Origin: Phragmites australis
Lineage: Eukaryota; Streptophyta; Magnoliopsida; Poales; Poaceae
Length of the DNA: 64,000 bases
Assembly (NCBI RefSeq): GCF_958298935.1
Contig: NC_084940.1
Location: forward strand, 23,183,146-23,247,145
Reading direction: 5' to 3'
The translations under genes were made by a program, and so were the position numbers. The notes beneath the pieces are model-generated. The model searched no databases. It worked only from the letters and a program-made list of their open reading frames with translations, and was not told the DNA's origin. Positions within the stretch are counted from its first letter, which is position 1, and each line of letters begins with the position of its first letter. This document shows positions 35,201 to 45,319 of this stretch, piece by piece.

Positions 35201-35454
35201 TCCAGCACTTGTAGGAAGAAGGCGGAGAACGGCGGCACTAACCCCACCGCCACAAAGGAAGTGAATAAGACGGTCCGCCCAGGGACGGTCGTCGCCGGCG
35301 TCAGAGTCGCCGGCCTCACCACCACGGCACCTTCCTGACCCTCCGGTACCAGCAGCTTCCTAATCTTATCCGCCGCCTCCTCGTTCCTCAGACGAGACTC
35401 CGGCAAGATGCTGTCCGAAGTCTTGTCCCGGCGACCTCCTCCAACCCTCGTCAT
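32269..35454 (-). CDS. Tat antisense gene (aORF), intact, two exons: gypsy-type transposon domain plus coiled coil
   Basis: Exon 1 is 35454-34052 and exon 2 is 33973-32269. The 78-bp intron (34051-33974) has donor CG|GTGAGT and acceptor CCCGTAG|G and restores the frame exactly (split CG/G codon), predicting 1035 residues. The ATG at 35454 (MTRVGGGRRDKTSD) is the first in a frame also open upstream. Residues about 70-330 resemble the grass 'putative gypsy type transposon' family (Transposase_28), with FVAVGLVPPFSAFFLQVLE, IQMVHLSPNSVVALAVFAH and FFVLRPVGKK. Exon 2 is a long Ala/Glu/Arg coiled coil (about residues 615-880), then a small globular region (RVNLEHMLEDILRRMRW) and an acidic tail. 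Antisense genes at this place are known in Tat elements; their function is unknown. Unlike pol, it has no stop or frameshift. Confidence 0.82.
33974..34051 (-). other. Predicted 78-bp GT-AG intron of the antisense gene
   Basis: On the minus strand it begins GTGAGTCTTC and ends CTTGTCTCCCGTAG, with a T/C-rich 3' part ('gacaattttcacttgtctccc'). Without splicing, exon 1 runs into TGA at 34048-34050. With splicing, both long frames fuse in phase. Confidence 0.78.
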
Positions 35455-35608
35455 CTCGTCAGGATGGAGGGTGTTTTTGGTGGTGAAGAGAGAGAGAAGG
35501 GAGAACGCTCCGGTCGCCTGGGAGTTTCCTGAGGGCTTCGGAGCACAAAGAAGGCAGGAGCGCAAGTGCGAGAGAGCGTAAAAAGGGGAACGGACCGATC
35601 CATTCCCC

Positions 35609-35619
35609 CTTTTTATATC
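35609..35619 (-). promoter_or_regulatory. TATA box of the antisense gene
   Basis: Minus-strand 'gatataaaaag' (TATAAAAA at 35617-35610) lies about 160 bp upstream of the ATG at 35454. Transcription would start near 35585 inside the element, independently of the LTR promoter. Confidence 0.6.
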
Positions 35620-35973
35620 TCAAAGTTCAAAAACTGCCGCCCAAAACGGTTCGCTCGGCGAAGCGTCGCCTCGATCGGCGCAACTGCCAGGCAAATCTCC
35701 CACCGATCACGCGATATCAGCGGCTGCCAGGCGTATTTTCCTCGATCTACGCGACGACCGCGCGTGCCGCCCGTATGGTCATCATACCCTTCGGAAGTTG
35801 TGTGGACACGCGTCCACTCATTTTCCCGTTGGAGTGTACTTGAGGTCTAGGTCCGCAAGGGCCACCTCTCGAAAGCTTGCCACATGGCGTCCGCGCCAGC
35901 CTTGGCCTCGGTCGCGACGAAGGGCCCATTCGCAGTCTCCGTCCCGTCGGCTACCAATGGGCCTGGGGGCTAC
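35620..35973. other. Tat element 2: non-coding region up to the polypurine tract
   Basis: No gene. Upstream region of the antisense gene, with repeated 'gcgaagcgtcgcctcgatcggcg' / 'gcggctgccaggcgtattttcctcgatc' style motifs (35655-35765). It ends in the polypurine-rich 'atgggcctgggggctac' (about 35957-35973), the plus-strand priming tract next to the 3' LTR. Confidence 0.65.
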
Positions 35974-37407
35974 TGTCGGTGTATTCAGAACCAGGGGTCC
36001 CTAAGTCCCGAGACCAGGCCGGCCATCCGCCACATATCACCACCCTGCAAGGTAAGAAGAAGCTAAGTCCCGGGAGAAGGTGCTCGGGGCCGCCGCCTCT
36101 GGTTCCCGAGCACCCAAGTTCCCCGATGATCCGCAGAGCCCAAATACCAAGAAGGAAGTGCTCGGGAGAGAGTGCTCGGGGCTGCACGTGGCAGCCCCCG
36201 AGGACTCGGTGCCCCGAAGGTCCCACCGAAGTACTCGGGAGAGAGTGCTCGGGGCTGCACGTGGCAGCTCCCGAGGACTCGGTGCCCCGAAGGTCCCACC
36301 GAAGTGCTCGGGAGAGAGTGCTCGGGGCTGCACGTGGCAGCCCCCGAGGACTCGGTGCCCCGAAGGTCCCACCGAAGTGCTCGGGAGAGAGTGCTCGGGG
36401 CTGCACGTGGCAACCCCCGAGGACTCGGTTCCCCAAAGGTCTCACTCAAGTGCTCGGGGGAGAGTGCTCGGGGCTGCACGTGGCAGCCCCCGAGGACTCG
36501 GTTCCCCGAAGGTTCGCGCAAGATCATTCGACGACCCGAAGGGTCCCATTGTCAGGGTGTCATCCAGTCAAAGGCCCAATGCCGCATTTAATAGGAACGC
36601 GCGGCTTGACATCCCGACATCCTGACATTCTCAGCTGCCCACGCCCCAGTGTCAGACCCTGCCATGCACTGGCAGGGGGGCGTGGGTCCATTAAATGCAC
36701 GGGTCCCGTCCCGTTTCATCCGGATGCCTCGGGATAACGTTGCCAAGATCGAAGCGCTCCGTCTGCCACCCTGCCATGGCAGAAGAACAAGACAGGGTGG
36801 GCGCACCGGACACCTCTGAGGCTGCCCGGCGGGCCCCCTTTATGGAGCCCGAGGGCTTCCACAGTGGCGGGTGGTCGAATGCGCGCCGCCTTTCTCCACC
36901 GCCCCTGTCACTTCGCCAAGACGAAATGATTACGCCTTTCTCCATGGCACCTTGGCATTCGCATCCCCTCTTTCCCATTCAGGATATGTTGAGGTCGGCG
37001 CGCCTATAAAAGGAAAGGATAGAGAACACGTAAAAGAGAGACCGGAAGTGTGTGAAGAAGAGGACGCAGACGCTCGAACCAGCTCAAGCCAAGCTAGAAC
37101 ACGAGAGCCTCAAGCTCTTTGTAAACGGCTCTCCCCTTGGAACCAGATACATCCTTGAAGAATTCCCTTCAAGGATAAATATAGCGCTCACACAGGAGTA
37201 GGGTGTTACGCCTCCGTGCGGCCCGAACCTGTCTAAACCCCGGTGCACCCATTTTTCTCGCATTAGGGCGATCATCTCCCACCAGCCATCGCATTTTTTT
37301 CCGTTCCCGCTTATTTCCCAAACAAGCTTTTCCAGGATCATCCCCCCGGCCGAATCTCTAAAAAGGGGTCTCTCGGGATCCCTGCGACAGGAGTTCACCC
37401 TCCGACA
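35974..37407 (+). repeat. 3' LTR of Tat element 2
   Basis: TGTCGG...CCGACA, 1434 bp, preceded by the polypurine tract and followed by the target-site copy GTTCC. It contains the five-unit 73-bp array (36158-36522) and a TATA box (37005-37013). Confidence 0.95.
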
Positions 37408-37699
37408 GTTCCCTTGTGTGTGCTCGGGATAGGTGTTTTGTATAAATGTTTCGTCGTGTTATGTGCTGTAAATTGTAATAACTTATTGCATGCTTAAGAA
37501 CTTGTAATATAATTTAATTACTCACTCTTTATTAAGCTTGATTGTGATTACTCATGTTGGAAAGGCATGTGTTCCAATCCTAGAAGTAAACATGTGACGG
37601 GACTACCGGGATGATATTCTAGTTAATCGTTGAAGTCGTGATTATGTAAATGATCGACTTTGGCGATTAACTAGAATATTATTTGGATGGTTCCTCACA
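37408..37699. mobile_element. Solo LTR, family A, copy 2, right part
   Basis: Continues the sequence cut at 23091 and ends 'ggttcctcaca' at 37699. It matches the last ~290 bp of copies 1 and 3 ('tgcatgcttaagaacttgtaat', 'ggactaccgggatgatattc'). Confidence 0.8.
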
Positions 37700-39020
37700 T
37701 TGGTTGCTAAAGGTTACAGCTAGATTCTAGGTATTGATTATAATGATATATTTTCCCCTGTTATGAAGCATGGTTCTATACACACATTACTCAATATTGT
37801 TACTATTTATGATTATGAACTTGAGCAATTGGATGTTAGAATTGCATTCTTACATGGGAACTTAGATGAAGACTTTTATATGAACCAATCTGAAGATTTT
37901 GTTATTTCTGAAAAAAAAAAGTCTTGTCTCTAGGTTGAAGAAATCTCTTTATGGTTTGAAGCAATCCTCTAGACAGTGGTACAAGAGGTTTGACACTTTT
38001 ATGCTCTATAATGGTTTTTAGCGGTTTGATTATGATAACTATGTTTATTTGAAGATTGTTAATGGTTCAGTTATATATTTACTTCTCTATGTTGATGATA
38101 TATTGATTGCTGCAAAAGATAAATCAGAAATAGCCAAATTAAAATCATAGTTAAGTAATGAATTTGAGATGAAGGATTTAGGTGCAGCAAAGAAAATTCT
38201 TGTCATGTAGATCATTAGAGAGGGAAAATCTGGCAAGTTATACATGAGCCAGCAAGGTTATATTGAGAAGTTCCTATATCATTTCAATACGCAAGATGCA
38301 AAACCAGTGAGTACTCAATTAGCTGCACATTTCAAATTATCTTCAGTTTTATACCCTGAATCAGATTATGATATTAAGTACATGTCTAGAGTTCCATATT
38401 CAAGTGCAGTTGGTATACTTATGTATGCCATGGTCTATTCTCATCCTGATTTATTTCATGCACTGAGTATTGGATAGCTGTTCAATAGATTTTCAGATAT
38501 TTGTGTGGTACTTCTAATGCTTGTTTGCAGTTTGAGAAATCTAGAGGTGGACTTATTGGTTATGTTGACTTAGATTATACTGGTGATTTGAAAAAGAGTA
38601 GATCTCTCACATGTTATGTTTTCGCACTGGTGGTTCTATTGTTAGTTAAAAGGAATGTTTGCAATCTATTGTTGCTTTATCAACTGCTGAAGCTGAATAT
38701 ACGTCTATTTCTAAAGCATGGAATGAAACTGTTTGGTTGAGAGGATTGTACACTGAGCTTTGTGGAGATAATTCTTGCATTAATATATTCTGTGGTAGTT
38801 AGGGTGCTATTTGCCTTACAAAGTATTAGATGTTTTATAAAAGAACAAAGCACATTGATGTGAGGTATCATTACATTCAAGGTGTCATTGCTCAAGGTGA
38901 CATTAATATATGCAAGATAAGCACTCATGATAATCCCGCTGATATGATGACAAAGTCTGTTCTTGCTATTCCTGCTACTAAATTTGAGCTATGTTTAAGT
39001 TTAGTTGGTGTTACAGTTTG
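37700..39020 (+). pseudogene. Ty1/copia pol remnant: reverse transcriptase and RNase H
   Basis: The 3' half of a copia polyprotein, in frame only in pieces. The RT opens with GIDYNDIFSPVMKHGSIH, then LDVRIAFLHGNLDEDFYM, SLYGLKQSSRQWYKRFD and YVDD (38088-38099) with KDLGAAKKILVM. RNase H follows: [54 protein letters not shown] and ADMMTKSV. It stops before the LTR at 39121. Several in-frame stops (for example after FLHALSIG and ICLTKY) and frame slips show decay. Integrase and gag are absent: the sequence starts flush with the family A LTR at 37699. The motifs fit the Tork/Tnt1-like branch better than Sireviruses. Confidence 0.85.
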
Positions 39021-39120
39021 AGTCCTAGAGACTTTTGGCGCTGGTGATATTTATTATTGAACAAAGTTCATTGATGATTCTTCATTTGGTACAAGATGGA
39101 ATTCATCTCAAAGTGGAGTT

Positions 39121-39397
39121 TGTTAGATTGTGATCCGAATTCTAGTTAGACCACACAAGGAGCGTCTTTGGTCCATGTTCTGGAATAATCCATAAGACTA
39201 GTTGTTGTTGTCCACCCCCTATATATACATCTTGTAAGCCGCACGAAAAATTGAGATGACTCATTGTAATTCCCCTGCCTTATACAAACTCCTCATATAG
39301 TGAAGATCCTCGATTGGTGCCCGTGGGTTTTTCCCGCAAGGGTTTTCCACGGAAAAACTGTGTCTCATGTTCGATCTGTCGTGCTTAATTTCTAATA
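39121..39397 (+). mobile_element. 3' LTR of the copia remnant
   Basis: TGTTAGATTG...TTTCTAATA, 277 bp, next to the purine run 'tctcaaagtggagtt'. A TATA box (tatatata, 39220-39227) precedes 'cttatacaaactcctc'. Imperfect inverted ends (TGTTAGA/TCTAATA) are as usual for this type. Confidence 0.75.
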
Positions 39398-39443
39398 TTA
39401 TATTAGGATGACATTGATTGGGACATTATTGTGTGTAGATTTT

Positions 39444-41504
39444 GGGCCTGTTTGGTAGAGCTCCCCATGATCCAAACTCTTTGGGGAGAGTGATTCTCTG
39501 AGGAAAGTGATTTTGTTGCTGAAAGTGATTCTTTAAGATGAACTCTACTAAGGAATTGATTCTTTGAGGGAAGTGAATCACCGGAAGCTGGTTTTTCCAG
39601 CTACCGGCATTTAATGACGTCAGGAACTGAAAACTGCAAACTGTTGTGTGGCAGAGCTCCCACTGATTCCGCTGTAGGAGCTGGTCTGGCACTACCTCAG
39701 AATAGGTTATTATAGATGGATTTTAAACCCTATCACAAACAGTTATAGGTTATATCTCTGTAAAAATATCTATGATATCGACCTTGTTACAAATGGTTTC
39801 AGAACCATCTGTTATAGAGTTACACATAGACGAAATTTATGTAAAACCGTCTGTGCATAATAACGATCACAAAAGGGTTTTTTTGAAACCCATATGTGCG
39901 TAGTTAGAGTCATAGGCTATTTTTGTTTAAACCTGTCTATGTTAATTATCACATACATAATTTTTTTTTTAAAAACCATCTTTGTGACCCTTTCCCCCAT
40001 ATAAGAAAATTTGCTTCCTGGCTAGGGGGAAGGGTCACACATATACACACTTCATGATTCACAAATTAAACAACACATTGACACATTGTTCAGAACATCA
40101 ATCACACATTGTTCAGAAAATCGATTACACATTGTTCAGAATATAAAACATAGGCATTTACATATCACAAAGATTAAAAACATCACACAAATGCACATCA
40201 CACATTGTTCAGAACACATAAAACCTAGCTAGCCAAAAAAAATCCCTAGCTATACATCATTGGTTGGTTGACACCGTCTTCCAAAAAGATAAAAGTATTG
40301 ACATCATGGCGATGCTATCTTCCATAAAGACGAAAAATGATCGATAAATTTGGGTCGATTGATGCCGTCTTTCAAAAAGAAGAGATGATAGAAATCATAT
40401 TAGCCTCATGCATTTCAGCATAATGTCAACCCAAGCATCATCTTCAATGAGCAGCTCGCGGTCATCTGGATCTGGTTGCACCTTAACTAGCTCACAGCAT
40501 GAGTCAGAACCAGATTGTGTTGTTGCTAAACTTCTAGCCATGGTTCAACAAGAAATGCGCATTCAAGCCTTTCTTGCAATTGATGAAAATGTCCCCATTG
40601 TGACGAACAACAATGGAGAAATTTCTATCCGAAAGAACAGAATGGAGAACGCAATTCATAGCATACACAGGGTCCATGGAGGGTAACTTCACAATAGTGA
40701 ATAAGATGAAGTCCACCTGGCGGAAGTCGACGCCAAGCATTCGCACCGTCGAAACGCCATAGAGACAATACCATCATACCACCTCCTGATTGTCGTGAAC
40801 TGTGTCATTGCAGATCTATGATGAAAATAAGGCTTTGCCATAAGTTACACAGATCAAACCAATTAAAACCTAACAAACCCTAACTAAACCACAATGGGAA
40901 CCATATGATACTCACCTCGGTACAGTGAAAGAGATTCGGCCCCGGCCGAGATCTTGCTTCTCCGACACTGATGGCGAGTGAGGATGACGCTTCTAAGTGC
41001 AGTGGAACACTAGGATATGGCAAGTGAGGAAGAAGAACACTCCTCGTCACTTTATATTGAGGGGAGACGAGCAGGTTGTTTGTGTGGGAAGCCAAAAGAG
41101 CATGGGGAGACGAGAGGGTTGTGTTTGTTGGAAGCAAAAAGAGTTAGGGGAGACGAGTGGTCAAATTTGAAAATGTTCGTGGGTCTTTAAATACAAACAT
41201 GTTTTTATAAAATCCATCTATGTCTATCGTATAGACACAGACGGATCTTCCAAGAAACCGTCTGTGACAATATCACAGATGGGTTTTTTCAAACATCATT
41301 TGTGTTTGTATGATAGAAACAGACGGATTTATAAAACCGTCTATGAGTTTAGTCACATCTAGATGGCTGTCTTATTACAGACATGTCTGTCTTAGCAACC
41401 ATCTAAGGATGTTTTGTCAGTGGAAGGTCCTAAAAAACCATATGTGACACACCGTTTACTTTCAATGATTCTTTGATAACGTGGGAGCTTTGCCAAACAA
41501 GCCC
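39444..41504. mobile_element. MITE with GGGCYTGTTTGG termini, split by a CACTA-like insert
   Basis: The left end GGGCCTGTTTGGTAGAGCTC (39444) and the reverse complement of the right end GGGCTTGTTTGGCAAAGCTC (41504) match at about 17 of 20 positions. Without the insert at 39690-41422 the element is about 330 bp. The outside bases give no convincing target-site duplication, so hAT or PIF/Harbinger type cannot be decided. Confidence 0.6.
39690..41422. mobile_element. CACTA-like non-autonomous element inside the MITE
   Basis: The left end CACTACCTCAGAATAGG pairs loosely with the right end (reverse complement CACTGACAAAACATCC). Subterminal motifs 'accgtctgtg' and 'cacagacgg' recur on both sides (39840-39990 and 41215-41395) in both orientations. 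No transposase is visible. The middle (40260-41150) contains a weak 92-codon Ser-rich frame at 40408-40686 and GC-rich patches that could be captured host sequence, but I recognise no domain. Confidence 0.5.
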
Positions 41505-41623
41505 TCTCTTGGTGTAGGAAGCACTTCTGTTTTGTAGGGAGTGGTTGAGACTGGAGTGCTGAGACGAGCGTTTTTCTGCCAACTTCCCTCCATCCAAATG
41601 AACAGGCCCTGCTTGCTCTCACC

Positions 41624-44600
41624 CAGACATGTCCAAATGGGCCTATCGGGTCTGCCCGGCTAGGCACAGCTTGACACGCCCAGTAAGGTTAATAGTCCAT
41701 GCTGTGTCGGCCTGCATGCCACGCCCTCGGCCACGACACGGCCCGTTAGCCATCGTGCTGTCCTGGGCACGATTGCAGCACGTCGGGCACGGTAGCACGA
41801 TCGGCTCAGTGGCACAACAGGTCCCAACAGGCACGGTAGAGCATGGCGCATGGTGGGGCCTGACGAGCATGGCAAAGCACAGCACAGTCGGCCCGGCAGC
41901 ACTCGAAAAATAAAAAAATAAATAGCAACAAAATTTAAAAACATTATAGAAAATAGATAAAAATAAGCTTTATTGATTGGTTGCTTTGTTAAAAACCTTT
42001 GTACTGGATGGAAAAAAGAGTACAACCTATGCTCTGAAAATTACATGGTTTCATTAGAAACTCCAGATTTTTTCTTGAAACATGTAATTTGCTTCGTCAA
42101 GTGCCCCATTCCACTTGTAAACTTGGTACATAATTCATGGTTGCACATATTACACTTAGCAAATCTTACATATTCCCTGTTTATTTCTCTAAAGATCTTT
42201 TAAAAATGTTGCAATATTAATGACCCTACACGTGAGTTCTCGGTGTCTTGATCCATGAATGGAAATATGGAATTGATTTGTTGAAGTGGGCATGTGGCTA
42301 CTAGCTAGCAAGTAGAAAAAGAGAGATGGGTGGCCGATGGGATCGTTGGGAGTTTCGGATGGTGGCTATTTATAGGCCAAGACGAGAGGTAGGTGGCGGA
42401 TGACTTTCGAAAAAAGTAAAGAAACATAAAACAAATTACACGTTCTCATCAACATCTAGATACAAATTTTTTATTAAACTTTAAGCTCAATGTTCTCTGC
42501 AGTATGTTGCATGCGCACTTCAACTTGTTCCCTGCCTTTTACTATGATGAGTATTTCCACCATCTCACTTGTGAGACTTGTTCTTCTCTCTTCGATTATC
42601 CTTCCAGTAAGACTGAAGGAAGCCTCCTCCAAAGAAACTGTAGGTACGGGGATCGTTAACAATTCTCATGCTAATAGTGAAATTACTGGATAATTCATCT
42701 TGTGCTCATGCCACTATTGCAGTATATTGAAATTTTCTTGTTCATGACTGATAACGTCGATGTCGATGAAGGTTGTTAGCTCCCTTCAAGATGTTGGAAT
42801 TCCGGCGCTCATAGATGATCATGACGAAGAGTCTGTACTTCTTGATTAAGAACCTCCACCAAATATTTTTCCCCACGTTGTCATCTTCTTACTTGTTGTG
42901 GGTGCTAGTGGAGGTCGTTGCAGACAAACTCTAGCATACTTTGTTTCATATTTACTATAAACATCGAATAACTTAGAACGAATATTAGTATCATAAGTAG
43001 AAGAATCGTGGCTAAGAGCATCACCTAGAATTGTGAGAACTCTACAGAAACCTGCAATTTTAGCTCTAAGATCTAAAATAAAGGCAAAGGCATACAACAA
43101 AGAAATTTCTTTCCAATATTTTAAAATTTTAGATTTCATAGGAACTACACATTGTCTTAGAAGATTGTCATTTTCATAGCTATTTAAATGAGCAATTTCA
43201 ACAATATTATACACTACTAAACAAAATGTTTGATAATAAACTCCTGATAAACTAACGGTTGAATCATAAAAAAATTGAAGAAACTCTAGTATCCTTTTGG
43301 CAACATACCAATGCACTTTTGTGAGTAAAGTTTGACCCCCATGCTGATGATAGTGTGTATGAATAAACACGCCAAATGTGCTCTTATATGGTATAATATT
43401 TTTTAGCGTCAAGATAGTAGAGTTCCATCTTACCGGCATATCCATAGCAAACTTACGTTAACGCACATCCATTGCAACATAGTACTGCTTATATGCTGCA
43501 ACTCATTGGCTAGAGCAGTTCAAGAAATTTATTGCAGTACGAAAATCATCTAGGTATTGCTCTAACCTCTTTAAACCAGATTTACTATAAAATTGATAAT
43601 ATGACAAGCACAATGTTGATGTAACAAGAAACATTGAGCATATGTACTAAAAAAATGGAGTAAGAATATCTATTGCTCTAGAGTTTGCGCCGGCATTATC
43701 TAAAGTGATAGAAATATTTTATTTATGAGCCCAAAGTCTTCAACTACTTTAGATATTTTTTTCAATAATATTTTCACCTATATGCTCACTGTCAATCAAC
43801 CAGAAATCAATTATTCTCTTTCCTAGTTCCCAATCATTATTAACAAAACGAGTAACCATGCTAAGATAATCCTCTCTAGCCCTACATGCCCATATGTCTT
43901 ATGTCAAAGCAACTAAAAATGTACATGTTTCCAACATTTCTTTAAGCTTTTTATGACACGCATTGTAGTATTTTACCATATCCCTAGTACTTGTCTGTCT
44001 AGAAACATACGTGAACCTAGGATTATGAGCTTGCTTAATGTAATCTTCAAATGCAGCAGACTCACCGATGTTGAGTAGTAGATCCGCTCTTGCAATGAAG
44101 TGTCATAACTCCCATTGACGAATAGAGTCGTCGGGGTTGTACTGCAGCACCGTCTACTTCACAATTGCTCCACTCTTTCGCTTGCAAGTTTTGGCATGCC
44201 TCATCAAGTGTCACGTTCCACCTGAGGACTTTGCAGATAATTCATGTTTGTAAATATAACACCTAGCATACCTGACAGTTACCCTGTCTTTCTCTCTGTA
44301 GATCCTTTCGAAGTCTTGCCAAACTTCGGAAGTAGTGGCTCTTGATCTTTTAGAGCTGGTGCTTGATGATGTTTGTGCACTTGTAGAGTCTGACGATGGA
44401 TGTGCTGCTGCATGTGCACCAGTTGGAGGTTCACCATCGGGTCCTTTTTCATCTGCAACACTGCTATCAAAGGGTTCGTAGTCCCCTGAGAGTCCTTGAA
44501 GAAAAAAAATCATGATCGATGGACGTATTATCATGATCATGATCACCGGTGTCCGTGATAAATGTTGAATGGCACTAAAAAAAATTCAAATATTCGGAAT

Positions 44601-45255
44601 TCAAAATAATCAAATAATAAAACAATAATGGAAGAAACAAGAAAGAACAACAACGCAAAAAAATCACCAAGATTTCTTCAAGATAGCAGGATGACGGTGT
44701 TGAAATTTCTCGGATTTTTGGCAACAATTCAAACTAATTTTGCCAAATTATCACAAATTCTAAAGAACTTTAAGACAAGAATGAGAGGAGGAAATAAGAG
44801 AGCAAATGTTGTTGCTAGTGTGGAATGGAAAGGCAGGATGATCCTCTATTTATAGGTGAAAAATGGTGATTTTTGTAAAATGAATTTTTTTAGCCCAAAC
44901 GGTCATAAAATGGCTAGAAAATTCAAAAATAACTGGTTAAATCGGCTAGACGTAGCCCATTCAACCCATTGACCCAGGCGTGGCCCTGCGTGCTCACCCG
45001 TGCCACCCATGCCCAGCCATGCCGGCCCCATGAGCCAACAGCTAGGGGGCCAGGCCAGTCGTGCCTCAGCGTGCCTAGTCGGGCCACTGGCGTGCTGGGC
45101 CGGCCATGCCTCACTGAGTCGATGGCGTGCCAGGCCAGGTCGTACCCGTGCCAGGCCATCTCCGTCGGGCAGCGTCGTGCGCTTGGCCCAGGCACGACCC
45201 GTTGCCGCGTGCCATGCCAGCCCAGCCCATCTAAGCTCGGGCCATGCCATGCCTA
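41624..45255 (-). mobile_element. hAT transposon, decayed
   Basis: Transposase remains on the minus strand (44546-42475) are flanked by GC-rich subterminal blocks full of 'ggcacg/cgtgcc' words (41640-41905 and 44945-45250). Approximate termini CAGACATG (41624) and TAGGCATG (reverse complement, 45255) are similar. No 8-bp target duplication is visible, so the ends are approximate. Confidence 0.6.
42475..44546 (-). pseudogene. hAT transposase (BED finger, RICESLEEPER-type) pseudogene
   Basis: Cut-and-paste transposase remains in the usual order. The N-terminus is Ser/Thr-rich, then a BED-like zinc finger (SEVWQDFERIYREKDRV, RYARCYIYKHELSAKSSGGT, about 44330-44215) in which one zinc Cys reads Tyr. 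The catalytic region is in broken frames (43450-44210), including TLDNAGANSRAI near 43690. The best block is 43445-42846 with DMPVRWNSTILTLKNII and KYWKEISLLYAFAFILDLRAK. The hAT C-terminal dimerisation motif lies at 42662-42475 (VPTVSLEEASFSLTGRIIEE). Stops and frame changes make it non-functional. Grass genomes carry many such copies. Confidence 0.85.
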
Positions 45256-45319
45256 CAGTGATGAAGGGATCGGTGACGTCCTAAGAGGATGGTGAATTAG
45301 GACACTTAAAACTAATATG

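Larger units (their letters stand above)
23092..37407 (+). mobile_element. Complete Ty3/gypsy Tat-lineage retrotransposon 2 (14.3 kb)
   Basis: Full anatomy is visible: 5' LTR 23092-24526, primer-site-like sequence at 24529, gag 24593-25921, pro-pol to 30596, spacer with long duplication, antisense gene 35454-32269, polypurine tract just before 35974 and 3' LTR 35974-37407. The target-site duplication GTTCC is perfect (23087-23091 and 37408-37412). A hand comparison finds about 22 substitutions and one indel between the LTRs, so the insertion is recent but not brand new. Gag-pol has one frameshift and three stops, so the copy cannot make its own full polyprotein. The antisense gene is intact. 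Insertion split the family A LTR (20419-37699). Confidence 0.95.

Noticed and set aside
45000..45284. Overlapping Pro/Ala/His-rich frames near 45 kb
   Set aside because: They are the GC-rich subterminal repeats of the hAT element, open on both strands.
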